Shown: piece after piece, positions 33,325 to 42,480 of the stretch
How positions within the stretch are numbered: position 1 is the first letter of the stretch
Layout: every line of letters starts with the position of its first letter
NCBI RefSeq assembly: GCF_002982135.1
Contig: NZ_CP019981.1
Span: 62,001-126,000, forward strand
Length of the DNA: 64,000 bases
Direction of reading: 5' to 3'
Source: Pediococcus inopinatus
GTDB lineage: Bacteria; Bacillota; Bacilli; Lactobacillales; Lactobacillaceae
The notes under the pieces: model-generated
The model's input: the letters and a program-made list of their open reading frames with translations, nothing else
The model's database searches: none
Told to the model about the DNA's origin: nothing
Position numbers and translations under genes: made by a program

Positions 33325-34029
33325 TTATGAATTTCCCGATTGATTAGCTGCGTGAAAATAAAAGCTAAGGTTTGGATAAACGTAAATCGTTTGTGAAAAA
33401 TTGAAAAGAACATCATTTTTATAATAGTTGGATTGCTGTAATACCATACAAGCGGTTTTTGGTTTAAGTCCAAGTAGGTTGGCCTGTTCACTGGTTAGGG
33501 CATCTTGAGATAAATATTGATCGCTGTTGTTAATTCGAATGTCATACTTTTTTGCAATATAATCAAAGATTGAATGGTTGATACTTACTAGGGTTAGGGT
33601 AGGCACCTCACTTTTTACATAGTATGCATATTCCAAACTGTAAAGTTGTTTGTCGATATAACGAAGACGAATAATGCGATGTAGTGCTGCGCCATTTAGG
33701 ACCCCAAACTCTTTGGCTAAAGCTTCGTCCGCATGAATTTCATCAAAAGTAACGATTTTTGAAGTCATTTCTTTATGATAGCGGGTCCGGCTAGTTCCCA
33801 TAGTCAAATTGACAACCGTGTGTTTGGCTTGACTAATATCATTTACGAAGTAGCCACTTCCTTGAACACGGCGGACCAATCCCTTTTGAGCGACAATATC
33901 AATTGCCTTCCGGATGGTGTTCCGGCTCACATTATAGCGTTCCATTAACTGATGTTCAGTAGGAAGCTCTTGACTGAAGAGCTTATTTTCAATTGAGTGG
34001 ATCAAATCGTCTGCAATATCATGATACAT
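33325..34029 (-). CDS. GntR/HutC-family regulator with UTRA domain
   Basis: A 234-residue regulator with an N-terminal winged helix (LPTEHQLMERYNVSRNTIRK, residues 22-41) and a UTRA domain (about residues 85-225). It differs clearly from the 32556 regulator. GGAGG precedes ATG 34029. It is divergent from the IIB-IIA-GH1 genes. A shared motif with core GTRCCYAC occurs upstream of its own gene, upstream of IIB within the promoter, and upstream of the EIIC at 37993, so it is the likely repressor of this PTS set. Confidence 0.88.
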   Translation of the reverse strand: MYHDIADDLIHSIENKLFSQELPTEHQLMERYNVSRNTIRKAIDIVAQKGLVRRVQGSGYFVNDISQAKHTVVNLTMGTSRTRYHKEMTSKIVTFDEIHADEALAKEFGVLNGAALHRIIRLRYIDKQLYSLEYAYYVKSEVPTLTLVSINHSIFDYIAKKYDIRINNSDQYLSQDALTSEQANLLGLKPKTACMVLQQSNYYKNDVLFNFSQTIYVYPNLSFYFHAANQSGNS

Positions 34030-34113
34030 TGAAGGTTACCTCCTATCCTACATAATTTGAATAAAACGTGAGCAAAAGCTGTTGGTCGTTTTGCTAAAGT
34101 TTAAACTAGGCCA

Positions 34114-34128
34114 ATTTGTACCCACCTA
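34114..34128. promoter_or_regulatory. GntR operator copy 1
   Basis: ATTTGTACCCACCTA, about 85 bp upstream of the 33325-34029 regulator's start. It matches copies at 34363 and (inverted) 37838; this one suggests autoregulation. Confidence 0.55.
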
Positions 34129-34146
34129 TGCCATCACTAATTGTAA

Positions 34147-34160
34147 TGAAAACGGTTTAA
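34147..34160 (+). promoter_or_regulatory. cre-like site 1
   Basis: TGAAAACGGTTTAA, 12 of 14 positions of the CcpA consensus, follows operator copy 1 by 18 bp. A similar cre follows operator copy 2. Confidence 0.5.
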
Positions 34161-34355
34161 TAGTCAACCTCTTTTATAAGAAAAGAACATATTATTTACA
34201 ATAAGAACATGTTTTCCCTTTGAAAGGCTGATTTTAAGGGGATTTAAATTAAATGAATAGAGAACAAATTATATTCAGTTTTTAAAAATAAAAATTATTT
34301 TTCCTTGATACAGAAGGGGATAGCAAGGTTATTTAAAAAAAAGTGATAATCAGGC

Positions 34356-34384
34356 TTGTAAAATTTGTACCTACGAGTTACAAT
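34356..34384 (+). promoter_or_regulatory. promoter of the IIB-IIA-GH1 genes
   Basis: TTGTAA (34356-34361), a 17-bp spacer and TACAAT (34379-34384). The spacer is filled by GntR operator copy 2. Confidence 0.7.
34363..34377. promoter_or_regulatory. GntR operator copy 2, inside the promoter spacer
   Basis: ATTTGTACCTACGAG shares the GTACCTAC core with the other copies. Its position between -35 and -10 predicts repression by occlusion of RNA polymerase. Confidence 0.65.
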
Positions 34385-34394
34385 TCAGTTGTAA

Positions 34395-34408
34395 TGAAAG
34401 CGGTTTTA
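34395..34408 (+). promoter_or_regulatory. cre-like site 2
   Basis: TGAAAGCGGTTTTA, just past the expected transcription start, a position for CcpA roadblock. It overlaps a perfect 7-bp inverted repeat AGCGGTT/AACCGCT (34399-34420). Confidence 0.55.
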
Positions 34409-34458
34409 CATGCAACCGCTTAAATAAAAAATAAGACAAAATTCTAGGAGTGATTATT

Positions 34459-34773
34459 ATGGCAGAAAAAACGATTATGTTAGTTTGTGCAGCAGGTATG
34501 TCAACAAGTCTTTTGGTATCAAAAATGCAAAAGGCAGCAGAAAAAGAGGGCGTTGATGCAGAAATTTTTGCAACAGCAGCTTCAGATGCTAATAACAAGT
34601 TGGAAGAAAAACATCCAGATATCTTAATGCTTGGACCCCAGGTTCGTTATATGGAAAGCAACTTCAAGAGCAAGTTAGATATTCCGGTTGAAGTAATCAA
34701 CATGCAAGATTATGGCATGATGAATGGCGAAAAGGTTTTGGCAGAAGCATTTAAGACGATTGGCGTAAAATAA
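34459..34773 (+). CDS. celA: PTS cellobiose-type EIIB
   Basis: A 104-residue cytosolic EIIB of the lactose/cellobiose family. The phospho-accepting Cys10 is in the P-loop VCAAGMSTS, and the GPQVRYM segment near residue 61 is conserved. It transfers phosphate from EIIA to the sugar at EIIC. ATG 34459 follows TAGGAGTG. It may serve both EIICs of the island (29602 and 37993), as only one EIIB is present. Confidence 0.92.
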   Translation: MAEKTIMLVCAAGMSTSLLVSKMQKAAEKEGVDAEIFATAASDANNKLEEKHPDILMLGPQVRYMESNFKSKLDIPVEVINMQDYGMMNGEKVLAEAFKTIGVK

Positions 34774-34784
34774 GAGCGCTGGAA

Positions 34785-34804
34785 GAGGTGGAGAAATCCG
34801 CCTC
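34785..34804 (+). promoter_or_regulatory. intercistronic hairpin
   Basis: GAGGTGGA-GAAA-TCCGCCTC forms an 8-bp stem with a GNRA-type tetraloop 12 bp after the EIIB stop. It is not followed by a T run, so a role in mRNA processing or 3'-end protection is more likely than termination. Confidence 0.5.
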
Positions 34805-34847
34805 TGTAAACACGCTTCAAACCCCAAACGTCCACATATTTTTGAAA

Positions 34848-34875
34848 GCGGAAACAGAAATTGCTTCCGTTTTTA
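34848..34875 (+). terminator. weak terminator between EIIB and EIIA
   Basis: A GCGGAA/TTCCGT stem followed by TTTTT. It could lower EIIA and GH1 expression relative to EIIB. Confidence 0.5.
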
Positions 34876-34906
34876 CATAACATAAGAAAGAGATGGATTA
34901 ACTATC

Positions 34907-35263
34907 ATGGCTGAAGAAAAGAAAGCAACAGAAGAACAAGAACAGAACTTAGAAGCAATCATGGGTTTGATTATGAATGGTGGGAATGCAAAGAGCTCAT
35001 CGTTTGAAGCAATCCATGCCGCAAAAACTGGTGATTTTGAAACAGCAGATGCTAAGTTAAAAGAAGCTGACGGTTTCTTGACAGAAGCCCACAATTCTCA
35101 AACGGGAATGTTAACTGATGAAGCTAATGGGATTCATGCCAAGGTTACGTTGTTAACAGTTCATTCACAAGATCACATTATGAATGCCATCACATTCCGT
35201 GATTTAGCTGGAGAAATTGTTGATTTATACAAACGTCTTGATGGCGCTAAAGTTGAAGATTAG
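34907..35263 (+). CDS. celC: PTS cellobiose-type EIIA
   Basis: A 118-residue helical EIIA of the lactose family with the phosphohistidine motif TVHSQDHIM (about residues 84-92). An N-terminal charged extension (AEEKKATEEQEQ) precedes the first helix. The ribosome site is weak (AGAGATGG). Together with the EIIB at 34459 it provides phosphotransfer for the island's EIICs. It is clearly diverged from LacF at 13850. Confidence 0.92.
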   Translation: MAEEKKATEEQEQNLEAIMGLIMNGGNAKSSSFEAIHAAKTGDFETADAKLKEADGFLTEAHNSQTGMLTDEANGIHAKVTLLTVHSQDHIMNAITFRDLAGEIVDLYKRLDGAKVED

Positions 35264-35269
35264 TTAAAC

Positions 35270-35312
35270 AAAAGAGGCAGCCAATGATGTTTCATTTGGG
35301 TGCCTTTCTTTT
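35270..35312 (+). terminator. terminator after EIIA
   Basis: A GGCAGCCAA/TTGGGTGCC stem extended by A and T tracts lies between EIIA and the GH1 gene, so readthrough or a weak second promoter feeds the latter. Confidence 0.65.
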
Positions 35313-35325
35313 GTACAAATATTAA

Positions 35326-36792
<1,467 letters not shown>

Positions 36793-36803
36793 GATTTGAT
36801 TTG

Positions 36804-36842
36804 AAAAGCAGTTAGCTGTTCAGTTGGCTGGCTGTTTTTTTC
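36804..36842 (+). terminator. terminator
   Basis: GCAGTTAGCTG pairs with GTTGGCTGGCTGT including wobbles, followed by TTTTTTT, 12 bp after the GH1 stop. Confidence 0.65.
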
Positions 36843-36912
36843 TTTTGAAACTTGTTCCACAAAAACGACCAATGTGTTATGTTATAGGTGGATATAGGGG
36901 AAGGTGAATCGT

Positions 36913-37677
36913 ATGTTTCCATATGAAAGAGTAAAATTGTTAAACCAATTGGAGCTAAGTATCTACAAATATATTATTGCCCATCCAGCTGAGGTAGCCG
37001 ACATGACTATCCGGCAACTAGCAAAGAAAAGTCACGTGTCACCAACGACAATTTTACGGTTTCTCCGAAAAATGAATTTTGATGGCTATTCCGAGTTTAA
37101 ATATGCTTTGAAACGGCAACAAAAAATTGAAGTTGAAGAACCATCACAACAACAGTTGGTTCCGATGAATCAGTTCTTTGACCAGGTCAACGATGACCAT
37201 TTTCTTAATAAAATTAACCAGGCGGCTCAATTCATTATCGATGCGGATACCAGTTTGTTTTTTGGATTAGGAACTAGCGGTAGTTTGTCACAATATGGCG
37301 CCCGTTTGTTAGCCAATTATGGGATTTATACGCTAAATTTTACAGATCCATTTCAGCCTAAGCCATTGGCGCGGCGAGACTTTTCTGATACGTTACTTAT
37401 TTTGTTATCCGTATCCGGTAAGACACCCCAAGTTTTGAATCAAGCTAAGTTTTATCAAGAAAATGGCGCAAAAACGATGTCGATTACTGCCAATCGTTAT
37501 TCTACTCTGGCACAACTTGTCGATTTTAACATTTCGTATAATGTCCCCGAAGTACGGATGGCCGATTTAAATCTCACGTCGCAAATTCCAGTCGTTTTTC
37601 TTTTAGAACAAATCGGTATTAAGGCCCATAAAGATCTTTTGAAATCGACAAACAGTCAAAAAGATTCGATTTTTTAA
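36913..37677 (+). CDS. MurR/RpiR-family regulator
   Basis: A 254-residue regulator. Residues 1-75 form the HTH_6 domain (MTIRQLAKKSHVSPTTILRF), and residues ~105-240 the SIS sugar-phosphate-binding domain with FFGLGTSGSLSQYGARLL and LLSVSGKTPQVL. Such proteins sense a phosphosugar. GGGGAAGGTG precedes ATG 36913. It lies between the GH1 gene and the EIIC gene, with its own short leader. The ligand is not identifiable; in this context it would add a second signal to the GntR control. Confidence 0.9.
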   Translation: MFPYERVKLLNQLELSIYKYIIAHPAEVADMTIRQLAKKSHVSPTTILRFLRKMNFDGYSEFKYALKRQQKIEVEEPSQQQLVPMNQFFDQVNDDHFLNKINQAAQFIIDADTSLFFGLGTSGSLSQYGARLLANYGIYTLNFTDPFQPKPLARRDFSDTLLILLSVSGKTPQVLNQAKFYQENGAKTMSITANRYSTLAQLVDFNISYNVPEVRMADLNLTSQIPVVFLLEQIGIKAHKDLLKSTNSQKDSIF

Positions 37678-37684
37678 AATAAAT

Positions 37685-37698
37685 AGAAAACGCTTAAA
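37685..37698 (+). promoter_or_regulatory. cre-like site
   Basis: AGAAAACGCTTAAA matches 13 of 14 CcpA positions, 8 bp after the rpiR-type gene. It is distant from the EIIC promoter, so its target is unclear. Confidence 0.45.
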
Positions 37699-37777
37699 TT
37701 GGCCCATACCAGTTTAAAAACAAGGCTATTATTAACTTTATCTGCTTACTTTGTAAAACAAACCAATCAATAATATG

Positions 37778-37809
37778 AAACATGTTTCTTTAAGAAACAT
37801 GTTTTTTTT
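37778..37809 (+). terminator. terminator after the RpiR gene
   Basis: AAACATGTTTCTT pairs perfectly with AAGAAACATGTTT, followed by a T run. Confidence 0.85.
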
Positions 37810-37837
37810 AACGAAAATTTAAACTTTCTTTCGAAAA

Positions 37838-37852
37838 TAGGTAGGCACAAAT
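37838..37852. promoter_or_regulatory. GntR operator copy 3 (inverted)
   Basis: TAGGTAGGCACAAAT is the reverse complement of the operator 1 sequence at 13 of 15 positions. It sits in the -35 region of the EIIC promoter. Confidence 0.6.
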
Positions 37853-37861
37853 CTAAAAAGG

Positions 37862-37892
37862 TGCTATATTAAAGGAGATGAAAGCGCACACA
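37862..37892 (+). promoter_or_regulatory. EIIC promoter (extended -10) with cre
   Basis: TGCTATATT (37862-37870) is an extended -10 box without a good -35. A cre-like TGAAAGCGCACACA follows at 37879-37892, at the start of the transcript. Confidence 0.5.
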
Positions 37893-37992
37893 GTGTTCTT
37901 TCGAATAAACTTTATCACTTGCGAAGTTATACCTATTATTTTAGTTTTTGCTATTTATATTTCGTTGCAAGTGATATCTGGGAGGGTTTTAC

Positions 37993-39312
37993 ATGAGTGA
38001 GAAAAAATCCAGCTTCGTGCAGGATAAGCTTATTCCCTTAGCTGGGAAAATGGCTGCTTCTCGTCATTTGGTTGCACTTCGTGATGGATTTGCGCTGGTA
38101 ATGCCACTAATCATTATTGGTTCAGTCTTCATGATCGTCAGTCAGTTTCCAATTCCGGCCTACATCAATTGGATGAGTTCGGTATTCGGTCCTAACTGGG
38201 CAACAGTTGTTGGTTGGGCGACAAACGCAACATTCAATATTATTGGATTAGTTGCTGTAATTGGTATTTCATATCAATTAGCTAAGTCGTATGACGGTGT
38301 TGATGCATTGTCAGCAAGTATGATTTCTTTAGGAGCATTTATCCTAACGATCCCATTGACTACTGATAAAGCAGGAAACACATTTGTACCTTTGACAATG
38401 TTAGGTTCAATGGGCCTGTTTGAAGCATTGTTAATTGGATTATTCATTACTGATTTCTATGTATGGATGATTCATAAGAACTGGCAGTTCCATATGCCAG
38501 ACACAGTTCCACCCGCAGTTGGGAATGCCTTTTCTGCATTGATTCCTGGCTTCGTGATTATCACCGTTGTTTGGTTATTCCGGATTGGTGTTAGCTTTAC
38601 AGCATTCAAGACGATTCCAAACATCATCACAGTTATCTTAGCTAAACCTTTGACAGCCGTTGGTGGTACGATCTGGGGAGCTCTAGTAGCTGAATTCTTC
38701 GTTTCATTCCTTTGGTTATTCGGTATTCATGGTGCTAACGTTGTTGGTGGGATCATGGCACCAATTTGGTTAGGTCAAATGGGACAAAACGCTGCTGCTG
38801 TTAAAGCAAACAAACCAATTCCAAACGTTGTTAGTCAACAATTCGTTGATAACTTCGTCCATGCTGGTGGTTCTGGTGAAACAATTTCACTTGCCTTAAT
38901 GATGTTCTTCTTTGCTAAATCAGCAAACTTGAAGGCCATTGGTAAGTTGGCTGCTGCACCTGCAATCTTCAACATTAACGAACCTATTATGTTTGGTTTA
39001 CCAATTGTTTTGAACCCTGTTATGGCAATTCCATTTATCGTTGTTCCATTAGTAACTGTTATTATTACTTATGTATCAATGAAGACAGGAATTGTTGCAC
39101 GAACGATGGGAGTTGCTGTTCCTTGGACAACGCCTCCAATTATTTCAGGTTGGTTGGCAACTGGTCATCTTTCCGGTGCTGTGCTTCAGTTAGTTAACTT
39201 TGTTATTGGTGGTGCAATCTGGTATCCATTCTTCAAGGTTGCTGATCGTCAAGCATTGAAACAAGAAAAAGAAATTGCTGACAAAGAAGCTGCAGAAGCT
39301 GCAAACAACTAA
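37993..39312 (+). CDS. celB: PTS cellobiose-type EIIC
   Basis: A 439-residue permease with about 10 membrane segments and the EIIC motifs FNINEPIMFGLP (about residues 329-340) and PWTTPPIISGWL. No EIIB is fused. GGGAGGG precedes ATG 37993. It is the natural partner of the EIIB and EIIA at 34459/34907, since all three share the operator motif; the GH1 gene at 35341 would process its product. The alanine-rich charged C-terminal tail is unremarkable. Confidence 0.92.
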   Translation: MSEKKSSFVQDKLIPLAGKMAASRHLVALRDGFALVMPLIIIGSVFMIVSQFPIPAYINWMSSVFGPNWATVVGWATNATFNIIGLVAVIGISYQLAKSYDGVDALSASMISLGAFILTIPLTTDKAGNTFVPLTMLGSMGLFEALLIGLFITDFYVWMIHKNWQFHMPDTVPPAVGNAFSALIPGFVIITVVWLFRIGVSFTAFKTIPNIITVILAKPLTAVGGTIWGALVAEFFVSFLWLFGIHGANVVGGIMAPIWLGQMGQNAAAVKANKPIPNVVSQQFVDNFVHAGGSGETISLALMMFFFAKSANLKAIGKLAAAPAIFNINEPIMFGLPIVLNPVMAIPFIVVPLVTVIITYVSMKTGIVARTMGVAVPWTTPPIISGWLATGHLSGAVLQLVNFVIGGAIWYPFFKVADRQALKQEKEIADKEAAEAANN

Positions 39313-39335
39313 ACATTCGTTTGTAAGTTTTAATA

Positions 39336-39367
39336 AAATCTGTCGAAATCATTCGGCAGATTTTTTA
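39336..39367 (+). terminator. EIIC terminator
   Basis: AAATCTGTCGAA/TTCGGCAGATTT stem followed by TTTTTT. Confidence 0.85.
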
Positions 39368-39490
39368 GTAAAAAGCAGAATTTTTAATGAGACGGTTAAC
39401 TTCTGAGAATCCTGTAGTTGTCCGTAGAGCTAAAGTTGCTAAAACAACAAGTTCTTATGACAATCTAAATAACAGAATGTTTTGATAACT

Positions 39491-39796
39491 TTCTCCGTGA
39501 AACTGAGCCGGAACGTAGTGGGCACAACTTGGCTTGCTGCACTCCTAAAGGTACCAAACCAGTCAGTGTTACGTATCCTTAATTTTGTGACTAGGGTTGA
39601 GGCATTCGCATGGTAAGACTACTATACAAATGGGTAGCGGGCATAGATGAAGATACACATCTGGCTTTCGGAGTAAAAATAGGCTCAGCTGTGAAATTAT
39701 TGTTGGCGCTTTAGCGCTTACAATAAGGTCAATATTGAAGACAACTGGTTGGCTTCAATTTGTGCCCACAGCGTTCCAGACTAATTTTACGGAGAA
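39491..39796. repeat. ~306-bp intergenic element with ~40-bp terminal inverted repeats
   Basis: The left end (39491-39530) and the right end (39757-39796) are inverted copies: TTCTCCGT at each extreme and GGAACGTAGTGGGCACAA inside, matching at 16 of 18 bases. The ~225-bp interior has small hairpins (e.g. AGATG/CATCT near 39651-39668) and no credible gene. ATAACT occurs just left (39485-39490) and right (39803-39808), a possible target duplication. It could be a MITE or a structured RNA; no clear promoter or terminator was found. Nothing else is recognisable in the gap 39370-39926. Confidence 0.65.
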
Positions 39797-39926
39797 TGCC
39801 AAATAACTATCGTAGATCTACCTTAAAAATTTTCAACAATTTAGTTTTAGAGGTAAATGTTTCATTGAAATGCGTATAATTAAGAGTGAATGAGAAATTG
39901 ATTATTTAAAAAGAGGAGCGAGAACC

Positions 39927-40388
39927 ATGAGTAAACATAAAAAGGATCGACCAAGTTCCGCCGTGGAACGTAACGCACAAGCTAATGTGGACAAAATTAA
40001 AGAAAAAACTAAGACTCAAAAAACTAGTATTAAAGATTTACCTAGTTGGTCACAGGACTTGGCATACCGGCGGTTTGGACTTAGTGAAGTGATTTCTTTT
40101 ATCCCTTTGATCATTGCCGTCTTGGTAACACCTATGCTGAACGATCGCGTTCCCATGGGTGGGGGACTTGTGGTTAACAAAAATGCCCTATTCATCATCC
40201 CTTTCGTTAGTTTATTAATTTCTGGTGGTAGTTATGTGAGTATCAAAATCCGCCGGAAAGCGGAACAAGTTACAGATATTGAACATTTAGCATGGAACGA
40301 AATTTTCGCGTTTCTTGCCAATGTCCTAGTTGTGGTAGTTTGTTCAGCAGTTCTTATTTATCAGTTATTTAGAGCATTTACAGCTTAA
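39927..40388 (+). CDS. membrane protein of unknown function
   Basis: A 153-residue protein with a ~45-residue charged N-terminal cytosolic part (KHKKDRPSSAVERNAQANV) and three hydrophobic segments (about residues 55-75, 85-103 and 125-150). AGAGGAGCG precedes ATG 39927. It lies 18 bp before the MupG gene on the same strand and is probably co-transcribed with it. No family recognised. Confidence 0.75.
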   Translation: MSKHKKDRPSSAVERNAQANVDKIKEKTKTQKTSIKDLPSWSQDLAYRRFGLSEVISFIPLIIAVLVTPMLNDRVPMGGGLVVNKNALFIIPFVSLLISGGSYVSIKIRRKAEQVTDIEHLAWNEIFAFLANVLVVVVCSAVLIYQLFRAFTA

Positions 40389-40406
40389 TATATAGGGGGT
40401 ATTATT

Positions 40407-41492
40407 TTGGCACGATTAGGAATTTCTTTATATCCAGAGCATTCAACATTTGAACAAGATAAAGCCTATTTAGATCTAGCACATAAGTATGGTTATACAC
40501 GGGTATTTACATCGCTATTACAAATTAATGGTGATCAAGACGCCGTTGTAGCTAACTTCAAGAAAATTGTGCAGTATGCGAATTCACTAGATTTTAAAGT
40601 TATGGTGGATATGAATCCATCCTTATTTAAACAACTAGGAATCACGTATGATGATCTGTCTTTCTTTGATGATCTTGGTGCGTGGGGATTACGTTTGGAT
40701 GAAGGATTTACTGGGATGGAAGAATCGCGGATGACCCGAAATCCATACGGAATTAAAATCGAAGTGAATATGAGTAACGGAACCCGTTATTTGGAAAATA
40801 TTCTCAGTTTTGCGCCCGATAAACAAAATCTATTGGGCTGTCATAACTTTTATCCACAGGAATACACTGGACTTGGGGAAGACTTCTTTGTGAAGTGCTC
40901 GAAGTTATTCCGAGAAAACAACATCAATACAGCTGCTTTTGTGAGCTCAAACGCTGCTAAATTCGGTCCTTGGCCTGTACAAGATGGTTTGCCAACGATT
41001 GAAGATGACCGCCACCTGCCAATTGATACGCAAGTTCAACATTTATTGTTGACGGGCTTGATTGACGATGTCTTGATCGGGAATGCGTATGCTTCAGAGG
41101 ATGAATTAAAAGCTGCTTCGGTTGCTTTCTTCGGTCAGTATCCAGTCTTGCATGCGGATTTTGTGGATGACCTAACGGAAAATGAAAAGTTGGTTGCTTT
41201 GGGCAAACCCCATTTGTATCGTGGCGATGCTTCTGACTATTTGCTGCGAGACACCATGCCACGTGTTTGGTATAAAGATAAAGAAATTCCAGCTCATCAT
41301 GAACAAGATGACTTTAAACGTGGTGACATTATTGTGGTCAATGATGTGTACAGCCGATACAAAGGTGAACTTCAAATTGCGTTAAAAGCATTTCCAAATG
41401 ATGGCCGGCGGAACGTGGTTGGACATCTGACGGATGATGACTTATTCCTTTTGAATTACATCAAGCCATGGAGTACGTTTGAATTAAAATAA
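40407..41492 (+). CDS. MupG/DUF871 family TIM-barrel protein
   Basis: A 361-residue cytosolic protein of the DUF871 family (N-terminal TIM barrel, residues ~1-240; C-terminal cyclophilin-like domain, ~250-361). The opening RLGISLYPEHSTFEQDKAYL and VMVDMNPSLF strands are family hallmarks. In Staphylococcus aureus MupG is a 6-phospho-N-acetylmuramidase that cleaves MurNAc-6P-GlcNAc. Lactobacillus homologues commonly sit next to PTS genes, so here the substrate may be another phosphorylated disaccharide. TTG 40407 is the start, with AGGGGGT 6 nt upstream. Confidence 0.82.
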   Translation: MARLGISLYPEHSTFEQDKAYLDLAHKYGYTRVFTSLLQINGDQDAVVANFKKIVQYANSLDFKVMVDMNPSLFKQLGITYDDLSFFDDLGAWGLRLDEGFTGMEESRMTRNPYGIKIEVNMSNGTRYLENILSFAPDKQNLLGCHNFYPQEYTGLGEDFFVKCSKLFRENNINTAAFVSSNAAKFGPWPVQDGLPTIEDDRHLPIDTQVQHLLLTGLIDDVLIGNAYASEDELKAASVAFFGQYPVLHADFVDDLTENEKLVALGKPHLYRGDASDYLLRDTMPRVWYKDKEIPAHHEQDDFKRGDIIVVNDVYSRYKGELQIALKAFPNDGRRNVVGHLTDDDLFLLNYIKPWSTFELK

Positions 41493-41501
41493 TTAGCAAA
41501 T

Positions 41502-41538
41502 GATGCGTAGAAATCTGAAAAGATTCTACGTATTTTTT
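41502..41538 (+). terminator. terminator
   Basis: GCGTAGAAATCT/AGATTCTACGT stem with one bulge and a T7 tail behind the MupG gene. Confidence 0.8.
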
Positions 41539-41605
41539 TGTACACTTTTCTATTGTTAATAAACGCTTTAGGCCAAAGTTAGGAAAGACTAAATAAAAGT
41601 TAGGG

Positions 41606-41633
41606 TTGACTAAATAATGCATTTGCTTATAAT
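41606..41633 (+). promoter_or_regulatory. promoter of the acyltransferase-GT8 operon
   Basis: TTGACT (41606-41611), a 16-bp spacer and a perfect TATAAT (41628-41633). Transcription should begin near 41640. Confidence 0.78.
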
Positions 41634-41648
41634 CTAATTGGTAAGTTA

Positions 41649-41664
41649 ATTGAGTGAACACTTA
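41649..41664. promoter_or_regulatory. TetR-type operator, copy in front of the operon
   Basis: TTGAGTGAACACTTAA is an imperfect palindrome just after the predicted transcription start. The promoter region of the TetR gene at 45206-45841 carries the same sequence at 13 of 16 positions (45894-45909, opposite strand). Confidence 0.65.
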
Positions 41665-42480
41665 ATTAATTTGAGGGAGGAGGACGTCATCACGAGAAAA
41701 TCTCAGAAAGAAAAAATACCGGTTCAGTACTACAAATCTTTTACAGATGATTTAGTAACTACGCAGGATCAGGAGTATAAATTACCGGATGATTATGTGT
41801 GGGAGCATACAAATCCAGGCTACAGATTTCTCTCAAAATTGCTTTATATGATAGTATGGGTAGTGAGTTTTTGCTATTGTCGCTTATGTCACGTGACTTT
41901 TAAAAATCGGCGGGTGTTGAAGGCTTATCAAAATCAGGGTTATTTTCTGTATGGAAATCATACCCAGCCAGTGGGAGATGTACTTACCCCAAGACACATT
42001 AGTCCGTTTAAAAGTATGTATACCTTAGCTAGTCCGGCTAATTTAGGACTGCCGATTCTGGGACCCATGCTTACAATGGGTGGGGCAATCATTGTGCCTG
42101 ACTCTTGGCGGAAATTACGTGAGTTTGATCGTATTGTTAAGAAGCGCATTGACCAAAAACATGGTATTATGATCTATCCGGAGGCGCATGTGTGGCCGTA
42201 CTATACAAAAATTCGCCCGTTTCCAGATAGTGCCTTTCATTATCCAGTTCAGCAGCAGGCACCGTCATTTTGCGTGACGACGACTTACCAAAAACGAAAA
42301 TTTGGTTCAAAACCACGCCGGACGGTCTATATCGATGGCCCATTTCTACCCAAGGCGGATTTGAACAAAAAGGCGCAGCAGGAGCAACTACACCAAGAAA
42401 TTTACAACTGCATGGTTAAACGCAGTAGATCCAGTACGTACGAATATATTAAGTATCAAAAAAAGGGGGAGGAAGCATGA
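41650..42480 (+). CDS. lysophospholipid acyltransferase family protein (PlsC-like)
   Basis: Up to 276 residues, with a hydrophobic segment near residues 62-82 and acyltransferase motifs YGNHTQPVGD (about residues 98-107; His-Asp spacing is five rather than four) and IYPEAHVWP (about 175-183). Transfer of an acyl chain to a lyso- or glycolipid is expected. The TTG at 41650 lies within ~10 nt of the predicted transcript start and inside the operator, without a ribosome site. A strong GGGAGGAGG sits 5 nt before an in-frame ATC at 41689, so translation may really start there. The last four bases overlap the next gene. Confidence 0.82.
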   Translation: MSEHLINLREEDVITRKSQKEKIPVQYYKSFTDDLVTTQDQEYKLPDDYVWEHTNPGYRFLSKLLYMIVWVVSFCYCRLCHVTFKNRRVLKAYQNQGYFLYGNHTQPVGDVLTPRHISPFKSMYTLASPANLGLPILGPMLTMGGAIIVPDSWRKLREFDRIVKKRIDQKHGIMIYPEAHVWPYYTKIRPFPDSAFHYPVQQQAPSFCVTTTYQKRKFGSKPRRTVYIDGPFLPKADLNKKAQQEQLHQEIYNCMVKRSRSSTYEYIKYQKKGEEA

